Assembly: GCA_964431965.1 (NCBI GenBank)
Contig: CAYSLU010000016.1
Location: forward strand, 5,642-69,641
Length of the DNA stretch: 64,000 nucleotides
Direction of reading: 5' to 3'
From: CAYSLU01 sp964431965
Lineage (GTDB): Bacteria; Verrucomicrobiota; Kiritimatiellia; CAIKKV01; CAYSLU01
Under the pieces are notes generated by a model, which was given only the letters and a program-made list of their open reading frames with translations, was not told where the DNA came from and made no database searches. Position 1 is the first letter of the stretch, and every line of letters begins with the position of its first letter. This document shows, piece after piece, positions 29,265-37,618 of this stretch. The position numbers and the translations under genes are program-made.

Positions 29265-30221
29265 TCAGGACTCGTCCGGCTTGGGCGGCGGGTGCGCGTA
29301 GATGCTAGGCACGCGGTCGCGCGCCGCCTGCACCGGCGCCCCAGTCGGGTGGTAGTGAACATACGCCTTCATCAGGAAGGGGACGGTGTCGTAGAGAATC
29401 CGCTCGGCCTGCGAGGCGATCGCGTCGCCTTCGCGGACGCTCAGGGCGCCGTCGATCCCGATCGTGACGTTGACGACCATGTAGGGCCCGAACCGGTGCG
29501 CGTGGATCTCCTCGACGGCCCGGACTCCGCCGGCCCCGCTCAGAAGCCCGCGAATTTCGTCGTTCAGCGCGTGGCCCGGCACGGTGTCCATGAGGTCGGA
29601 CGAAGATTGCCGGATGATCTCGATGCCGGTGCGGAAGACCACGATGGCGACGATCGCTCCGGCGAGGGGATCGAACCAGGGCAGACCGGCGCGGCTGAGG
29701 GCGATGCCGATGGCGGCGCCCGATGCCGAGAGCACGTCGTTCCGGTGGTCGCTCGCGAGCGCGAGGATGGCCGGGTTCTGCGTGGCACGCCCGACGCGCC
29801 GCGTGTACGAGGTCAGCACGACCTTGAGGGCGACCGTCGCCAGCGCGACCCACAAGGCCATCCAGGCGATCGGGCTCTGCTCGATCCGGTGGACCACGAG
29901 ATCGTAGAACCCGTTGATGGCGTCCCAGAAGATGGCGATGGCCGTGGTGAGCACGAAGGCGCCGACGACCATGGCGGAAATGCTCTCCAGCTGGCTGTGC
30001 CCGTAGGGATGCTCGCGGTCGGGCGGCTTCCGCGCGAGGCCCATGAAGACGCGGACGACGACGTAGTAGGCCACGTCGGACATGGAGTTGATGCCGTCTG
30101 CCAGGAGTGCCTGGCTGTGCCCGAGGATGCCGGTGAAGGTCTTGCCGAGCGCGAGCGCGATATTGCAGGCAAGCCCGGAGTTGACGGCTCGAATGCAGCT
30201 GCGCTGACGATGATCGTCCAT
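29265..30221 (-). CDS. Cation diffusion facilitator (CDF) family transporter
   Basis: A 318-aa inner-membrane efflux protein for divalent metals such as Zn or Fe/Mn. Six transmembrane helices occupy residues 15-215. The helix II site reads LLADGINSMSDVAYY, in which the usual His is replaced by Asn. The helix V site reads SDHRNDVLS. A C-terminal cytosolic domain of about 100 residues ends the protein. The Asn replacement may alter metal preference toward Mn/Fe. It starts 19 bp after phoU on the same strand. No strong ribosome binding site precedes ATG 30221. Confidence 0.88.
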   Translation of the reverse strand: MDDHRQRSCIRAVNSGLACNIALALGKTFTGILGHSQALLADGINSMSDVAYYVVVRVFMGLARKPPDREHPYGHSQLESISAMVVGAFVLTTAIAIFWDAINGFYDLVVHRIEQSPIAWMALWVALATVALKVVLTSYTRRVGRATQNPAILALASDHRNDVLSASGAAIGIALSRAGLPWFDPLAGAIVAIVVFRTGIEIIRQSSSDLMDTVPGHALNDEIRGLLSGAGGVRAVEEIHAHRFGPYMVVNVTIGIDGALSVREGDAIASQAERILYDTVPFLMKAYVHYHPTGAPVQAARDRVPSIYAHPPPKPDES

Positions 30222-30240
30222 GGTGGTGGTGGCTCGCCGG

Positions 30241-30918
30241 CTACCGCGGTGCGGACAGGTTCTCCGGGTGGTGCTTCACGACCGTTCCCTGCACCATGTA
30301 GACGACGGCTTCGGCGATGTTCGTGGCGTGGTCGCAGATCCGCTCCAGATGCCGGGCGACCAGCAGCAGCGCCACCGCCGGCCGGGCGGTCGAGGGGTCG
30401 CGCGACAGGAAGTTGGCGATGAGATCGTCCTGGATGGCGTTGCGCAGCGCGTCGGCATCAGCGTCTCCGAGCACCACGCGCCGGGCGAGGTCGACGTCGC
30501 GGCGGACAAACGACTCGATGGCGTCGTGCACCATCCGTTGGGCGACCGCCGACAGGCGGGGGATGTCGACGAGCGCCTTGAGGACGGGCTGTTCCGCGAG
30601 GTCCAGGACGCGCTCCGCGATGTCGACGGCCAGGTCGGCGATGCGCTCGAGGTCCGAGTTGATGTGCATGCCGGTGGTGATGAACCTCAGGTCGCGGGCC
30701 AGGGGCTGATGGCGCGCCATGAGATCAATGCACATCTCGTCGATCACGATTTCGAGCTCGTCGATGGCCTCGTCCCGGGCGACCACGCCGCGCGCCTGAT
30801 CGGCGCTGCGGGACACCAGGGCTCCGATCGACTGCCGGATGGCCTCCTGAGCGCGGGCGCCCATATCGAGAATCGCCCGCTGCAAGTCCCGGAGTTCCTC
30901 GTCAAAGTGGCGTTCCAT
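30241..30918 (-). CDS. phoU: Phosphate transport regulator PhoU
   Basis: A 225-aa all-helical protein with two PhoU repeats. Each three-helix bundle carries an acidic metal-binding motif, here DLERIADLAVDIAE (residues 89-102) and HLERICDHATNIAE (residues 188-201). PhoU couples the PhoR-PhoB sensor to the PstSCAB transporter and represses the Pho regulon when phosphate is plentiful. No pst or phoBR genes are within the window. It opens the run phoU-CDF-aroK-UroD-YetA and has a candidate promoter upstream. Confidence 0.95.
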   Translation of the reverse strand: MERHFDEELRDLQRAILDMGARAQEAIRQSIGALVSRSADQARGVVARDEAIDELEIVIDEMCIDLMARHQPLARDLRFITTGMHINSDLERIADLAVDIAERVLDLAEQPVLKALVDIPRLSAVAQRMVHDAIESFVRRDVDLARRVVLGDADADALRNAIQDDLIANFLSRDPSTARPAVALLLVARHLERICDHATNIAEAVVYMVQGTVVKHHPENLSAPR

Positions 30919-31289
30919 CGTCGTTGCTGCCCCCGATCTTGGCCCGGCCTCTGCCGAGCAAGGTGTGAGAATAGCCGTTTCGGGTCAGCGGATCAACCCG
31001 TCGGCACACAGCCCGGGGAGTCGCATCCGGATGCAGACGGTGAGGCTGAGCGGGAACTCGCCACCGGCAGGGCGACGAGAGACCGGGCTTCACGACCGAA
31101 TCGCCCGAGGCGTACACCCCGCCTGGCGCTGAGCGGGCGGCGCCCCCCTCGCGTTGCGCGGCAGCCTCGCCGGCACCCGGCGGAGCCCCTGGCCGAAGCC
31201 CGTTGGCGGCCCGGCGTCCCGGGGCAGTTGGTCGTTGATTGCCGCGGCGTGGAATGCTACTTATGGAGGGAGATTAAGCGGAGGGACGG
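30919..31289. other. Divergent intergenic region between phoU and the Rrf2 gene
   Basis: A 371-bp gap with no convincing gene. It holds the phoU promoter candidate on the left and a purine-rich ribosome binding site (GGAGGGA) just before 31290. The 12-bp palindrome GCATCCGGATGC lies at 31023-31034. I see no tRNA or riboswitch signature in it. Confidence 0.5.
30968..30996 (-). promoter_or_regulatory. Candidate sigma-70 promoter of phoU
   Basis: On the minus strand TTGATC (30991-30996) and TATTCT (30968-30973) are separated by 17 bp, about 50 bp upstream of the phoU ATG. Each element matches the consensus at 4 of 6 positions. No clear Pho box was seen. Confidence 0.4.
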
Positions 31290-31742
31290 ATGATCAATCG
31301 GGAGACGGATTACGCGATTCGGGCGGTGCTGTGCCTGTCGCGGACGGGCGGAACGGGGAGCGCCTCCACGGCCGAGGTCGCTCGGACGATGGAGATACCG
31401 TACCGGTTTCTTCGGAAGCTGGTGCGGCCGCTGGTGCGGTCCGGCGTGGTCCGGAGCCGCCGGGGCAAGGGCGGCGGCCTGACGCTGGTGCGCCGACCGG
31501 AGGCGATCTCGCTTCTGGACGTGGTGCAGGCATTCGCGCCGGCCGCGACGAAGCTGAGCCTGTGCGTGGACGGCCGGAGCCGGTGCGGGCGCATGGGCCA
31601 TTGCGCCGTACACCGGGAACTGAAGGAGGTCCAGCGGGTCGTGGATGAGCGACTGGGGCAGATTACGTTCGCGGCGCTGGCCGCGGAACCGGCTGTCGGC
31701 GCGGAAAAAAAGTCGAAAATTCGTTGTAAGGACACCAAGTAA
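31290..31742 (+). CDS. Rrf2-family transcriptional regulator
   Basis: A 150-aa winged-helix regulator. The N-terminus INRETDYAIRAVLCLS and the wing SRRGKGGGLTLVRRPEAISLLD are typical of Rrf2. Three Cys in SLCVDGRSRCGRMGHC (C-x6-C-x5-C) could hold an iron-sulfur cluster as in IscR or NsrR, so it may sense iron-sulfur status, peroxide or NO. The next gene, 84 bp downstream, is a 2-Cys peroxiredoxin, a likely target. The C-terminus is Lys-rich. GGAGGGA precedes ATG 31290. Confidence 0.93.
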   Translation: MINRETDYAIRAVLCLSRTGGTGSASTAEVARTMEIPYRFLRKLVRPLVRSGVVRSRRGKGGGLTLVRRPEAISLLDVVQAFAPAATKLSLCVDGRSRCGRMGHCAVHRELKEVQRVVDERLGQITFAALAAEPAVGAEKKSKIRCKDTK

Positions 31743-31772
31743 GGGGCATTATGAGTCGCATGCGTTCCGGGT

Positions 31773-31789
31773 GGGGAGACGGTCTCCCC
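31773..31789 (+). promoter_or_regulatory. Inverted repeat upstream of the peroxiredoxin gene
   Basis: GGGGAGACGGTCTCCCC is a near-perfect 17-bp palindrome between the Rrf2 stop and the peroxiredoxin start. It lacks a T-run, so it could be an operator, an RNA-processing hairpin or a weak attenuator. Confidence 0.4.
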
Positions 31790-31826
31790 GAACCCGAGGC
31801 GACGCGAGGAAAGTGGAGGCATACAC

Positions 31827-32417
31827 ATGTCGGTACTCGTAACCAAGACGGCGCCCGATTTCACCGCGCAGGCGGTTCTGCCGGACAACACGATCGCCAA
31901 CCTGACTCTGTCGTCCTACCGGGGGAAGTACGTCGTGCTGTTCTTCTACCCGCTGGACTTCACGTTCGTCTGCCCGTCGGAGATCATCGCCTTCGACAAG
32001 GCGGGGAAGCGGTTCAAGGATAAGAACGCGGCGGTGATCGGCGTCTCGGTCGACTCGCAGTTCACGCACTGGGCGTGGCGCCAGACGCCTCGCGCGAAGG
32101 GCGGAATCGGCGAGATCGGGTTCCCGCTGGTGGCGGATCTGGACAAGAACATCTCGCGGGCCTACGGCGTGCTGCTGAACGAGCAGGTGTCGCTGCGCGG
32201 CTTGTTCCTGATCGACACGCACGGCGTGGTTCGGCACCAGCTGGTGAACGACCTGCCGCTCGGGCGCAACGTCGAAGAGGCGCTGCGCCTGCTCGAGGCG
32301 CTGCAGTTCCACGAGGAGCACGGCGAGGTCTGCCCGGCGAACTGGAAGCCCGGCGAGGACGGCATGAAGCCGACGGCGGAGGGCGTGGCGGCGTATCTGA
32401 GCAAGCACTCGAAGTAG
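31827..32417 (+). CDS. 2-Cys peroxiredoxin (AhpC/Prx1 type)
   Basis: A 196-aa thiol peroxidase that reduces hydrogen peroxide and organic peroxides. The peroxidatic Cys49 sits in FTFVCPSE and the resolving Cys169 in GEVCPANW. The GGIG element near residue 92 is present, but the C-terminal YF motif of overoxidation-sensitive enzymes is replaced by YL (AAYLSK), so sensitivity is uncertain. GGAGG precedes ATG 31827. It lies between the Rrf2 regulator and a small unknown gene, and no AhpF reductase adjoins. Confidence 0.96.
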   Translation: MSVLVTKTAPDFTAQAVLPDNTIANLTLSSYRGKYVVLFFYPLDFTFVCPSEIIAFDKAGKRFKDKNAAVIGVSVDSQFTHWAWRQTPRAKGGIGEIGFPLVADLDKNISRAYGVLLNEQVSLRGLFLIDTHGVVRHQLVNDLPLGRNVEEALRLLEALQFHEEHGEVCPANWKPGEDGMKPTAEGVAAYLSKHSK

Positions 32418-32443
32418 GTGGCTGTCGCGCAGGAGGTCAGGCC

Positions 32444-32671
32444 GTGAGCAACAAGGTGACCGTGGAGCTGTGTCCGGAGACGGGTATCTGCTCGATCGTG
32501 CGCGAGGGCGGCGTGAAGACCGACCTGATGCCGAGCGAGGTGGCGGCCATCCGGGCGGCGGCCGGCGACCCGGCGAAAGTGCGCGAAGCGATCGGAGATG
32601 CGGATGCCGACTTCGCGAAGGCGCTGAGCGAGGGCGAGCTGCGGCAGGTGGCGTCCAGCGTCGGGCGCTAG
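32444..32671 (+). CDS. Small unknown protein downstream of peroxiredoxin
   Basis: A 75-aa protein starting at GTG 32444 behind AGGAGGTCAG, a near-perfect ribosome binding site. It begins SNKVTVELCPETGICSIV, with two Cys spaced C-x5-C in a predicted beta-hairpin, then an acidic helical part rich in Ala and Asp. I do not recognise the family. Its position 26 bp after the peroxiredoxin stop suggests a shared operon and a possible redox or cluster-binding role. Confidence 0.7.
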   Translation: MSNKVTVELCPETGICSIVREGGVKTDLMPSEVAAIRAAAGDPAKVREAIGDADADFAKALSEGELRQVASSVGR

Positions 32672-32692
32672 CCGGCCGGGAGCGGGGGCGGG

Positions 32693-32724
32693 CGGGGCCG
32701 TGCGGCGAAAGCTGCGCGGCCCCG
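32693..32724. terminator. Strong hairpin between convergent operons
   Basis: CGGGGCCGTGCGGC, GAAA tetraloop, GCTGCGCGGCCCCG forms a 14-bp stem with two G-U pairs. It lies between the small protein gene (plus) and tsaD (minus, ending at 32731). The T-run is poor (TTGCGTT), but the stem is very stable and could serve both directions. Confidence 0.65.
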
Positions 32725-32730
32725 TTGCGT

Positions 32731-33789
32731 TCAGGGCTCGCCTGCCAGCGGGTCTTCGGCGATGGCCAGGCTGGGATAGACGTCCAGCCGCATGGCCCGC
32801 GGGCCGCGGACGCCAAAGCCGGATCCCGCCAGCCCGGCGATCATCGCGGCGTTGTCGGCGCAGAATTCGCGGGCGGCCATTGCCACGCGGGCTCCGAGCG
32901 CCCGCCCGGAATCCTCCAGCCGGGCGCGCAGCCGGCTGTTGAGCGAGACCCCGCCCATGATGGCGACCGATCGCTCGCCCGCGTAGCCGCGCCGAATCCG
33001 CTGGACCAGCGCATCCACGATGGCTTCCTGATAGCTGGCGGCGAGATCGGCGATGTCCCCGGGGGACGCGGGCGGGTGCCGCTTGATGTGGTACAGCAGG
33101 GCGGTCTTGAGGCCACTGAACGTAAAGCAGAGGCGCGGATCGAATCCCGAGCCTGCCCCGAACGGCTTCCGCTGCATGCCCCGGGGGAAGTCGACCGCCT
33201 TCGGATTGCCGGACCGCGCGGCCTTGTCCATCGCGGGGCCGCCCGGATAGCCGAGGTGCAGCAGGTTCGCCGCCTTGTCGAACGCCTCGCCCGCCGCGTC
33301 GTCGATCGTCTGGCCGAGCACCGTGTAGCATCCCGGACCGGGCACTCGAACCAGGCAGGTATGCCCCCCCGATACGACGAGACACAGCATGGGAAGGGAC
33401 TCCCGGACGTACCCCGGCGTCTGCTTCAGGAAGACCGAGTGGATGTGCGCCTCGAGGTGGTTGATGCCGATGAGCGGACGCTCCAGCCGGAGCGCGAGCG
33501 CCTTGGCCGCCGATAGCCCGACGAGCAGCGAGGTCGCCAGCCCCGGGCCGCAGGTGACGGCGACCGCATCCACCGCGGACCACCCGATGCCGGACTCGGC
33601 AACTGCCTGCTCGATCACGCCGGGGAGGGCCTCGACGTGGCTTCGCGATGCGACCTCCGGGACCACGCCTCCGTAGGGGCGGTGGAGCGCCACCTGGCTG
33701 AAGATCACGCTGCTCAGCACATCCTGCCCGTCGCGAACGACGGCGGCGGCCGTCTCGTCGCAGGAAGTTTCGATCCCGAGCACGTTCAT
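32731..33789 (-). CDS. tsaD: tRNA N6-adenosine threonylcarbamoyltransferase
   Basis: A 352-aa ASKHA-fold enzyme that transfers the threonylcarbamoyl group to A37 of ANN-reading tRNAs, with TsaB and TsaE. The N-terminus VLGIETSCDETAAAVV is diagnostic, and the metal-binding motif HLEAHIH is present. LVSGGHTCLV and DDAAGEAFDKAA are also canonical. The start is ATG 33789. It follows the C-terminal protease gene with an 11-bp gap and probably shares its transcript. Confidence 0.97.
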   Translation of the reverse strand: MNVLGIETSCDETAAAVVRDGQDVLSSVIFSQVALHRPYGGVVPEVASRSHVEALPGVIEQAVAESGIGWSAVDAVAVTCGPGLATSLLVGLSAAKALALRLERPLIGINHLEAHIHSVFLKQTPGYVRESLPMLCLVVSGGHTCLVRVPGPGCYTVLGQTIDDAAGEAFDKAANLLHLGYPGGPAMDKAARSGNPKAVDFPRGMQRKPFGAGSGFDPRLCFTFSGLKTALLYHIKRHPPASPGDIADLAASYQEAIVDALVQRIRRGYAGERSVAIMGGVSLNSRLRARLEDSGRALGARVAMAAREFCADNAAMIAGLAGSGFGVRGPRAMRLDVYPSLAIAEDPLAGEP

Positions 33790-33800
33790 GGGGGCGGGCC

Positions 33801-35099
33801 TTACTGCTGGTGCTCGAAAATCAGGATGCCCTTGAGCAGATCGACGGCGCGCTCCAGCTGGCGGTCGGGCGTGCCTTCCGCGGCTTCCGTCGGCTGGGCC
33901 GGGTCTCGCGGCATGCCGGGGTTCTCGGCCCGCGCCCGGGTGACCTGGACCTTCTGCCACTCGTCGGGCGCCATCGGAACCACGATGTCGGGCTCGATGC
34001 CCTTGTCGTGGATCACCCGCTCGCTGGGCGTGTAGTACTTGGCCGTCGTCAGGCGCAGGGCCGATCCGTCCTCGAGCTGGAAGACGCTCTGGACCGATGC
34101 CTTGCCGAAGGTGCGCTCGCCGACCAGGATGGCCCGCTTGTGGTCCTGCAGGGCGCCGGCCACGATCTCGGACGCGCTGGCGCTGCCCTCGTTGACGAGG
34201 ATGGCCATGGGAAAGCCGGTGTGGGAGCGGGCGAGCCGGGCGCGCGCCGCATCCTGCTTCTGGACTCCGCCCCGGCCCCGCGTAAACACAACCATGTCGC
34301 CCTTCTTGAGGAAGCGCTCGCTCACTTCGATGGCTGAGGTCAGAAGTCCGCCGGGGTTGTTGCGCAGGTCCAGCACCAGGGCGTGCAGGCCGTTGGTGGT
34401 GAGCTTCTGCAGGGCCTCGTCCAGCGCCTTGGCGGTCGGCTCGCTGAACTGGGTGATCCGGATGTAGCCGATGCCGTCCCCGAGGATGCGCGTCCCCTTC
34501 ACGCTGGACACGCGGATCACCTCGCGCATGAGCTGGAACTCGCGCAGCTCCTTCTCGGTCTGCCTCAGGATCTTCAGCGTAACGGAGGTGCCCTTTTCGC
34601 CGCGGAGCTTGCCGACCACGTCGCGGAGCGAAAGGCCGTCGGTCTTGGCTCCGTCGATTTCCATGATGCGGTCCCCGGACTGCAGGCCGGCCCGGAAGCC
34701 CGGCGTATCCTCCATGGGCGCAATGACGGCCAGCCCGCCGTCGCGCAGCCCGATCACCACGCCGATGCCGCCGTATTCGCCGGCGGTCTCGTCCTTCATG
34801 TCCTCGTATACCTTGGGCTCCATGAACTGGCTGTGCGGGTCGAGCGACTGGAGCATGCCGCGCAAGGCGCCGTAGGTGAGGGCCTGGTACTCGGTCTTCT
34901 CCGCGTCGACGTAGTCCTTCCGGATCTGCGCCATGGCGCGGGTCAGCAGGCGGATCTGGCGGTACGCTTCCTCGCGGTCAGCGGGCGAGTCCGGCAGGGG
35001 GGTGGGCGCGCAGTGGCGGCAGCCCGCGAGCAGAGCGGCGGCGGCGACGGCGGCCCATCGGCGGCAGCATCGGGCGATGTGGCGGCGGTGCGGTTGCAT
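33801..35099 (-). CDS. Carboxy-terminal processing peptidase (S41), lipoprotein
   Basis: A 432-aa periplasmic serine protease of the CtpA/Prc family. A lipobox (ALLAGC) follows the signal sequence, so it is probably a lipoprotein. A PDZ domain lies around residues 100-190 (GIGVVIGLRDGGLAVIAPME). The S41 domain carries the catalytic Ser in NEGSASASEIVAGALQ and the Lys in TFGKASVQ. AGGAGCC precedes ATG 35099. It cuts unfolded or tagged proteins from the C-terminus; the targets are unknown. Confidence 0.95.
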   Translation of the reverse strand: MQPHRRHIARCCRRWAAVAAAALLAGCRHCAPTPLPDSPADREEAYRQIRLLTRAMAQIRKDYVDAEKTEYQALTYGALRGMLQSLDPHSQFMEPKVYEDMKDETAGEYGGIGVVIGLRDGGLAVIAPMEDTPGFRAGLQSGDRIMEIDGAKTDGLSLRDVVGKLRGEKGTSVTLKILRQTEKELREFQLMREVIRVSSVKGTRILGDGIGYIRITQFSEPTAKALDEALQKLTTNGLHALVLDLRNNPGGLLTSAIEVSERFLKKGDMVVFTRGRGGVQKQDAARARLARSHTGFPMAILVNEGSASASEIVAGALQDHKRAILVGERTFGKASVQSVFQLEDGSALRLTTAKYYTPSERVIHDKGIEPDIVVPMAPDEWQKVQVTRARAENPGMPRDPAQPTEAAEGTPDRQLERAVDLLKGILIFEHQQ

Positions 35100-35164
35100 G
35101 GTGGCTCCTGGACGCGCGGGGGTGGCGGCACGCCGCCGGGCCCCGCCTGCGAACGCGAAAAAGC

Positions 35165-36793
35165 CTACGGGTTCGCCTCGGCGTTGTCCACGCGAACTTT
35201 GGCCTGGAGCAGCGCCGCCAGGGCCGCCAGCGCGCCGTACCAGGCGGCGACGACCCACGCCGAGGGGGGCGGTGGCGCCACGCACGCGTAGGGAATTCCG
35301 GCGAGCGCGTGCATGGATCGGGTGAGCGCCTCGACGAGCAGGAGATTGGCGTGGTTGAACGGGATGGCCAGGGCCGGCCAGCACGCGCCGAAGAAAAGCG
35401 AAAGGCACCCGCCCAGAACGATGAGAAACGAGAGCGGGACGGCGATGAAGTTGGTCACGACTCCGATCAGCGAAAGCGATCCGAAGCAGGTCGCGATGAC
35501 CGGAGCCGTCACCACCCAGGCGGCCGTGGAAGCGGCCAGCAGCGCCCACGTGTGACGTCCGGCGGCGCGCAGGGCGCGGATCGGCAGGCTCTCGGGATCG
35601 CGCCGCCATGGGTCGGGGCGGTGCAGGCGGCTGCCGATCCGGTTGAAGCCCGGGTACAGCGCGATCAGCCCGAGCACGGCGAGGAACGAGAGGATGAAGC
35701 CGACGTCGAACAACTGGCCGGGGTCGGCCGCCAGGATGGCCACTGCCGCCAGACCCAGGGCGGATGCCGAGTCAGGCCGCCGGTCCAGGCTGGGCGCCGC
35801 GAAGAACGCGAGCGCCATGATGCAGGCCCGCACGGCGCTCGCGCTCAGGCCGGTGGCGATCGTGTAGACGACGAGGACCGGCGCCACTCCGAACAGCCAG
35901 CGCTCGCGCGGCACTCCGCATGCCGCCAGCCCGACGATCAGCATGGCTGCTACCAGGCCGACATTGAGCCCGGAGATGGCGATGATGTGGGTTGTGCCCG
36001 TCGTTGCGAAATCGTCCCGCACGGCTGGCGGGATGTCCCCGCGATAGCCGAGCAGCAGCGCATGCAGCATCGACGTTCCCGGGTGCCCCTCGATGTCTCG
36101 CGCGAGTCCGTCGGCCGCGCGGCGCCGGCACCGAAGGCACCACTCGACCAGCGGGTTCCCCAGTCCGCGGGCCAGCAGCCGGGCGTGCGCGTACTCCCCG
36201 CGGACGGCGGGCCGCGAGGCCACGCGGCGGCCGACGAAGGGGTGCCGCGGGTCGTGTCGTACCGGCACGAGCCACAGGTCTCCGTAGCGGGGCCGCGGGC
36301 CGGCGCGTGCGGCCCAACTGGCGCGGACCGTTCCGGCGTCGGGGCTCCAGTCCGCGGTCGCCGCCGGGCGCGAGGCGCGCAGGGCGAGGGGAAAGCGCCA
36401 GATGGTGTAGCCGTCCGGATGGGGGCGGGCGTCCGGTTCGGCGGCGACGATGCCGAGCACCTCGAAGCGGGCGCTCGCATCCGCCCAGGCGGCGGCGCTG
36501 AAGCGGTCGGCCGCCCACGCGCACGTCCAGGCGAACGCGAGGAGGGCGACCGCCGCGTGCGCGGCGCACGTCGGCGCGCGGCCTGCGGAGCGGCGGATGC
36601 CGGGGCCGATCCACATCGGCGGCCGGCGTTCGGTCCGTTGCGCCATCGAGAGGGCCAGCGCTCCCAGAAACGCCACGGCGGCTGCGGCGAGGGCAGGCCC
36701 GGGCGCGGCGGGGCGATGAATCCCGACGGCCACTCCCGCCAGGACGCTTGCGGTCAGGCCGAGCATCGGGCGTCTGGCGGGGGCGTCAGGCAT
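35165..36793 (-). CDS. ComEC/Rec2-family competence membrane protein, lacking the beta-lactamase-like domain
   Basis: A 542-aa integral membrane protein. An N-terminal DUF4131-like part (residues 1-230) with an OB-fold-like extracytoplasmic region precedes the Competence domain. That domain shows HIIAISGLNVGL and ATGLSASAVRACIM, the ComEC signature. The metallo-beta-lactamase domain found at the C-terminus of ComEC from Bacillus is absent, as in some other lineages. It should translocate single-stranded DNA in transformation. Its start overlaps the thiD stop by 8 bp, tying it to the arg-thiD run. Confidence 0.88.
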   Translation of the reverse strand: MPDAPARRPMLGLTASVLAGVAVGIHRPAAPGPALAAAAVAFLGALALSMAQRTERRPPMWIGPGIRRSAGRAPTCAAHAAVALLAFAWTCAWAADRFSAAAWADASARFEVLGIVAAEPDARPHPDGYTIWRFPLALRASRPAATADWSPDAGTVRASWAARAGPRPRYGDLWLVPVRHDPRHPFVGRRVASRPAVRGEYAHARLLARGLGNPLVEWCLRCRRRAADGLARDIEGHPGTSMLHALLLGYRGDIPPAVRDDFATTGTTHIIAISGLNVGLVAAMLIVGLAACGVPRERWLFGVAPVLVVYTIATGLSASAVRACIMALAFFAAPSLDRRPDSASALGLAAVAILAADPGQLFDVGFILSFLAVLGLIALYPGFNRIGSRLHRPDPWRRDPESLPIRALRAAGRHTWALLAASTAAWVVTAPVIATCFGSLSLIGVVTNFIAVPLSFLIVLGGCLSLFFGACWPALAIPFNHANLLLVEALTRSMHALAGIPYACVAPPPPSAWVVAAWYGALAALAALLQAKVRVDNAEANP

Positions 36794-37574
36794 CCGCGAA
36801 GAGATTGAGGGGGACGTGCCGGCCGGCCGGCCGGGCCCGGCTCAGCGCGCGGGTGACGAACGCCTTGGCCTCTCTCGCGGCGTCTCGAAGCGGGAGCCCG
36901 AGCGCGAGGTGCGCCGTCAGGGCTGCAGAAAACGTGCAGCCGGTGCCATGGGTCTCCTGCACGGCGATCCGCCGGTCCTCGAAGACGGTGCATTCGCCGT
37001 CTGCGAAGAGCACGTCGAGCACCGCGTCGCCGGCCAGGTGCCCGCCTTTGGCCACGCACGCGACGTGAAAGCGCACGCTGATTTCGCGGGCGGCCACGGT
37101 CAGTTCATCGGGGGACCGGATGGGGTGCCCGCAGAGGATCTCGGCCTCCGGAAGGTTGGGCGTGACGACGGTGCACAGCGGGAGCAGGCGCTCGCACAGG
37201 CAGCGGATGGCATCCTCCCGGAGGAGTCGGGCGCCCGAGGTCGCCACCATGACCGGGTCCACAACGAGCGGCCGGATCCCCCGGCGCTTTACCGTGGCGG
37301 CGACCGCCTCGATGATGGGGGCGGCGTAGAGCATGCCGGTCTTGGCGGCGGCAACCGGGAACCCGTCGCAGACCGCGTCGATCTGCCGCTCGATGATGGA
37401 GGGCTCGAGCGCGGCGATGGCGGTGACGGCGTCCGGGTTCTGCGCGGTGACGCAGGTGATGGCGGAGGTCCCGAACACGCCGAGCGCGGCGAACGTCTTG
37501 AGGTCGGCCTGAATACCGGCGCCGCCCCCGCTGTCGGATCCGGCGATCGTGAGCGCTACCGGGACGTCAGCCAT
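36786..37574 (-). CDS. thiD: Hydroxymethylpyrimidine/phosphomethylpyrimidine kinase
   Basis: A 262-aa ribokinase-fold enzyme of thiamine synthesis that phosphorylates HMP twice. The motifs AGSDSGGGAGIQADLKTF and HGTGCTFSAALTAHLA are diagnostic, the second holding the catalytic region. Its start is 44 bp after the argG stop, so it is probably part of the arginine operon, and it is coupled to comEC. No other thiamine genes are within the window. Confidence 0.96.
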   Translation of the reverse strand: MADVPVALTIAGSDSGGGAGIQADLKTFAALGVFGTSAITCVTAQNPDAVTAIAALEPSIIERQIDAVCDGFPVAAAKTGMLYAAPIIEAVAATVKRRGIRPLVVDPVMVATSGARLLREDAIRCLCERLLPLCTVVTPNLPEAEILCGHPIRSPDELTVAAREISVRFHVACVAKGGHLAGDAVLDVLFADGECTVFEDRRIAVQETHGTGCTFSAALTAHLALGLPLRDAAREAKAFVTRALSRARPAGRHVPLNLFADA

Positions 37575-37618
37575 ATCCTCTCCCCCGATTCCCCCTGTGA
37601 CCCGGGCGGCGCGAGCCG

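Noticed and set aside
30919..31289. Cobalamin riboswitch or tRNA in the phoU/Rrf2 gap
   Set aside because: I could not find the B12-box or the T-arm/anticodon pattern on either strand.
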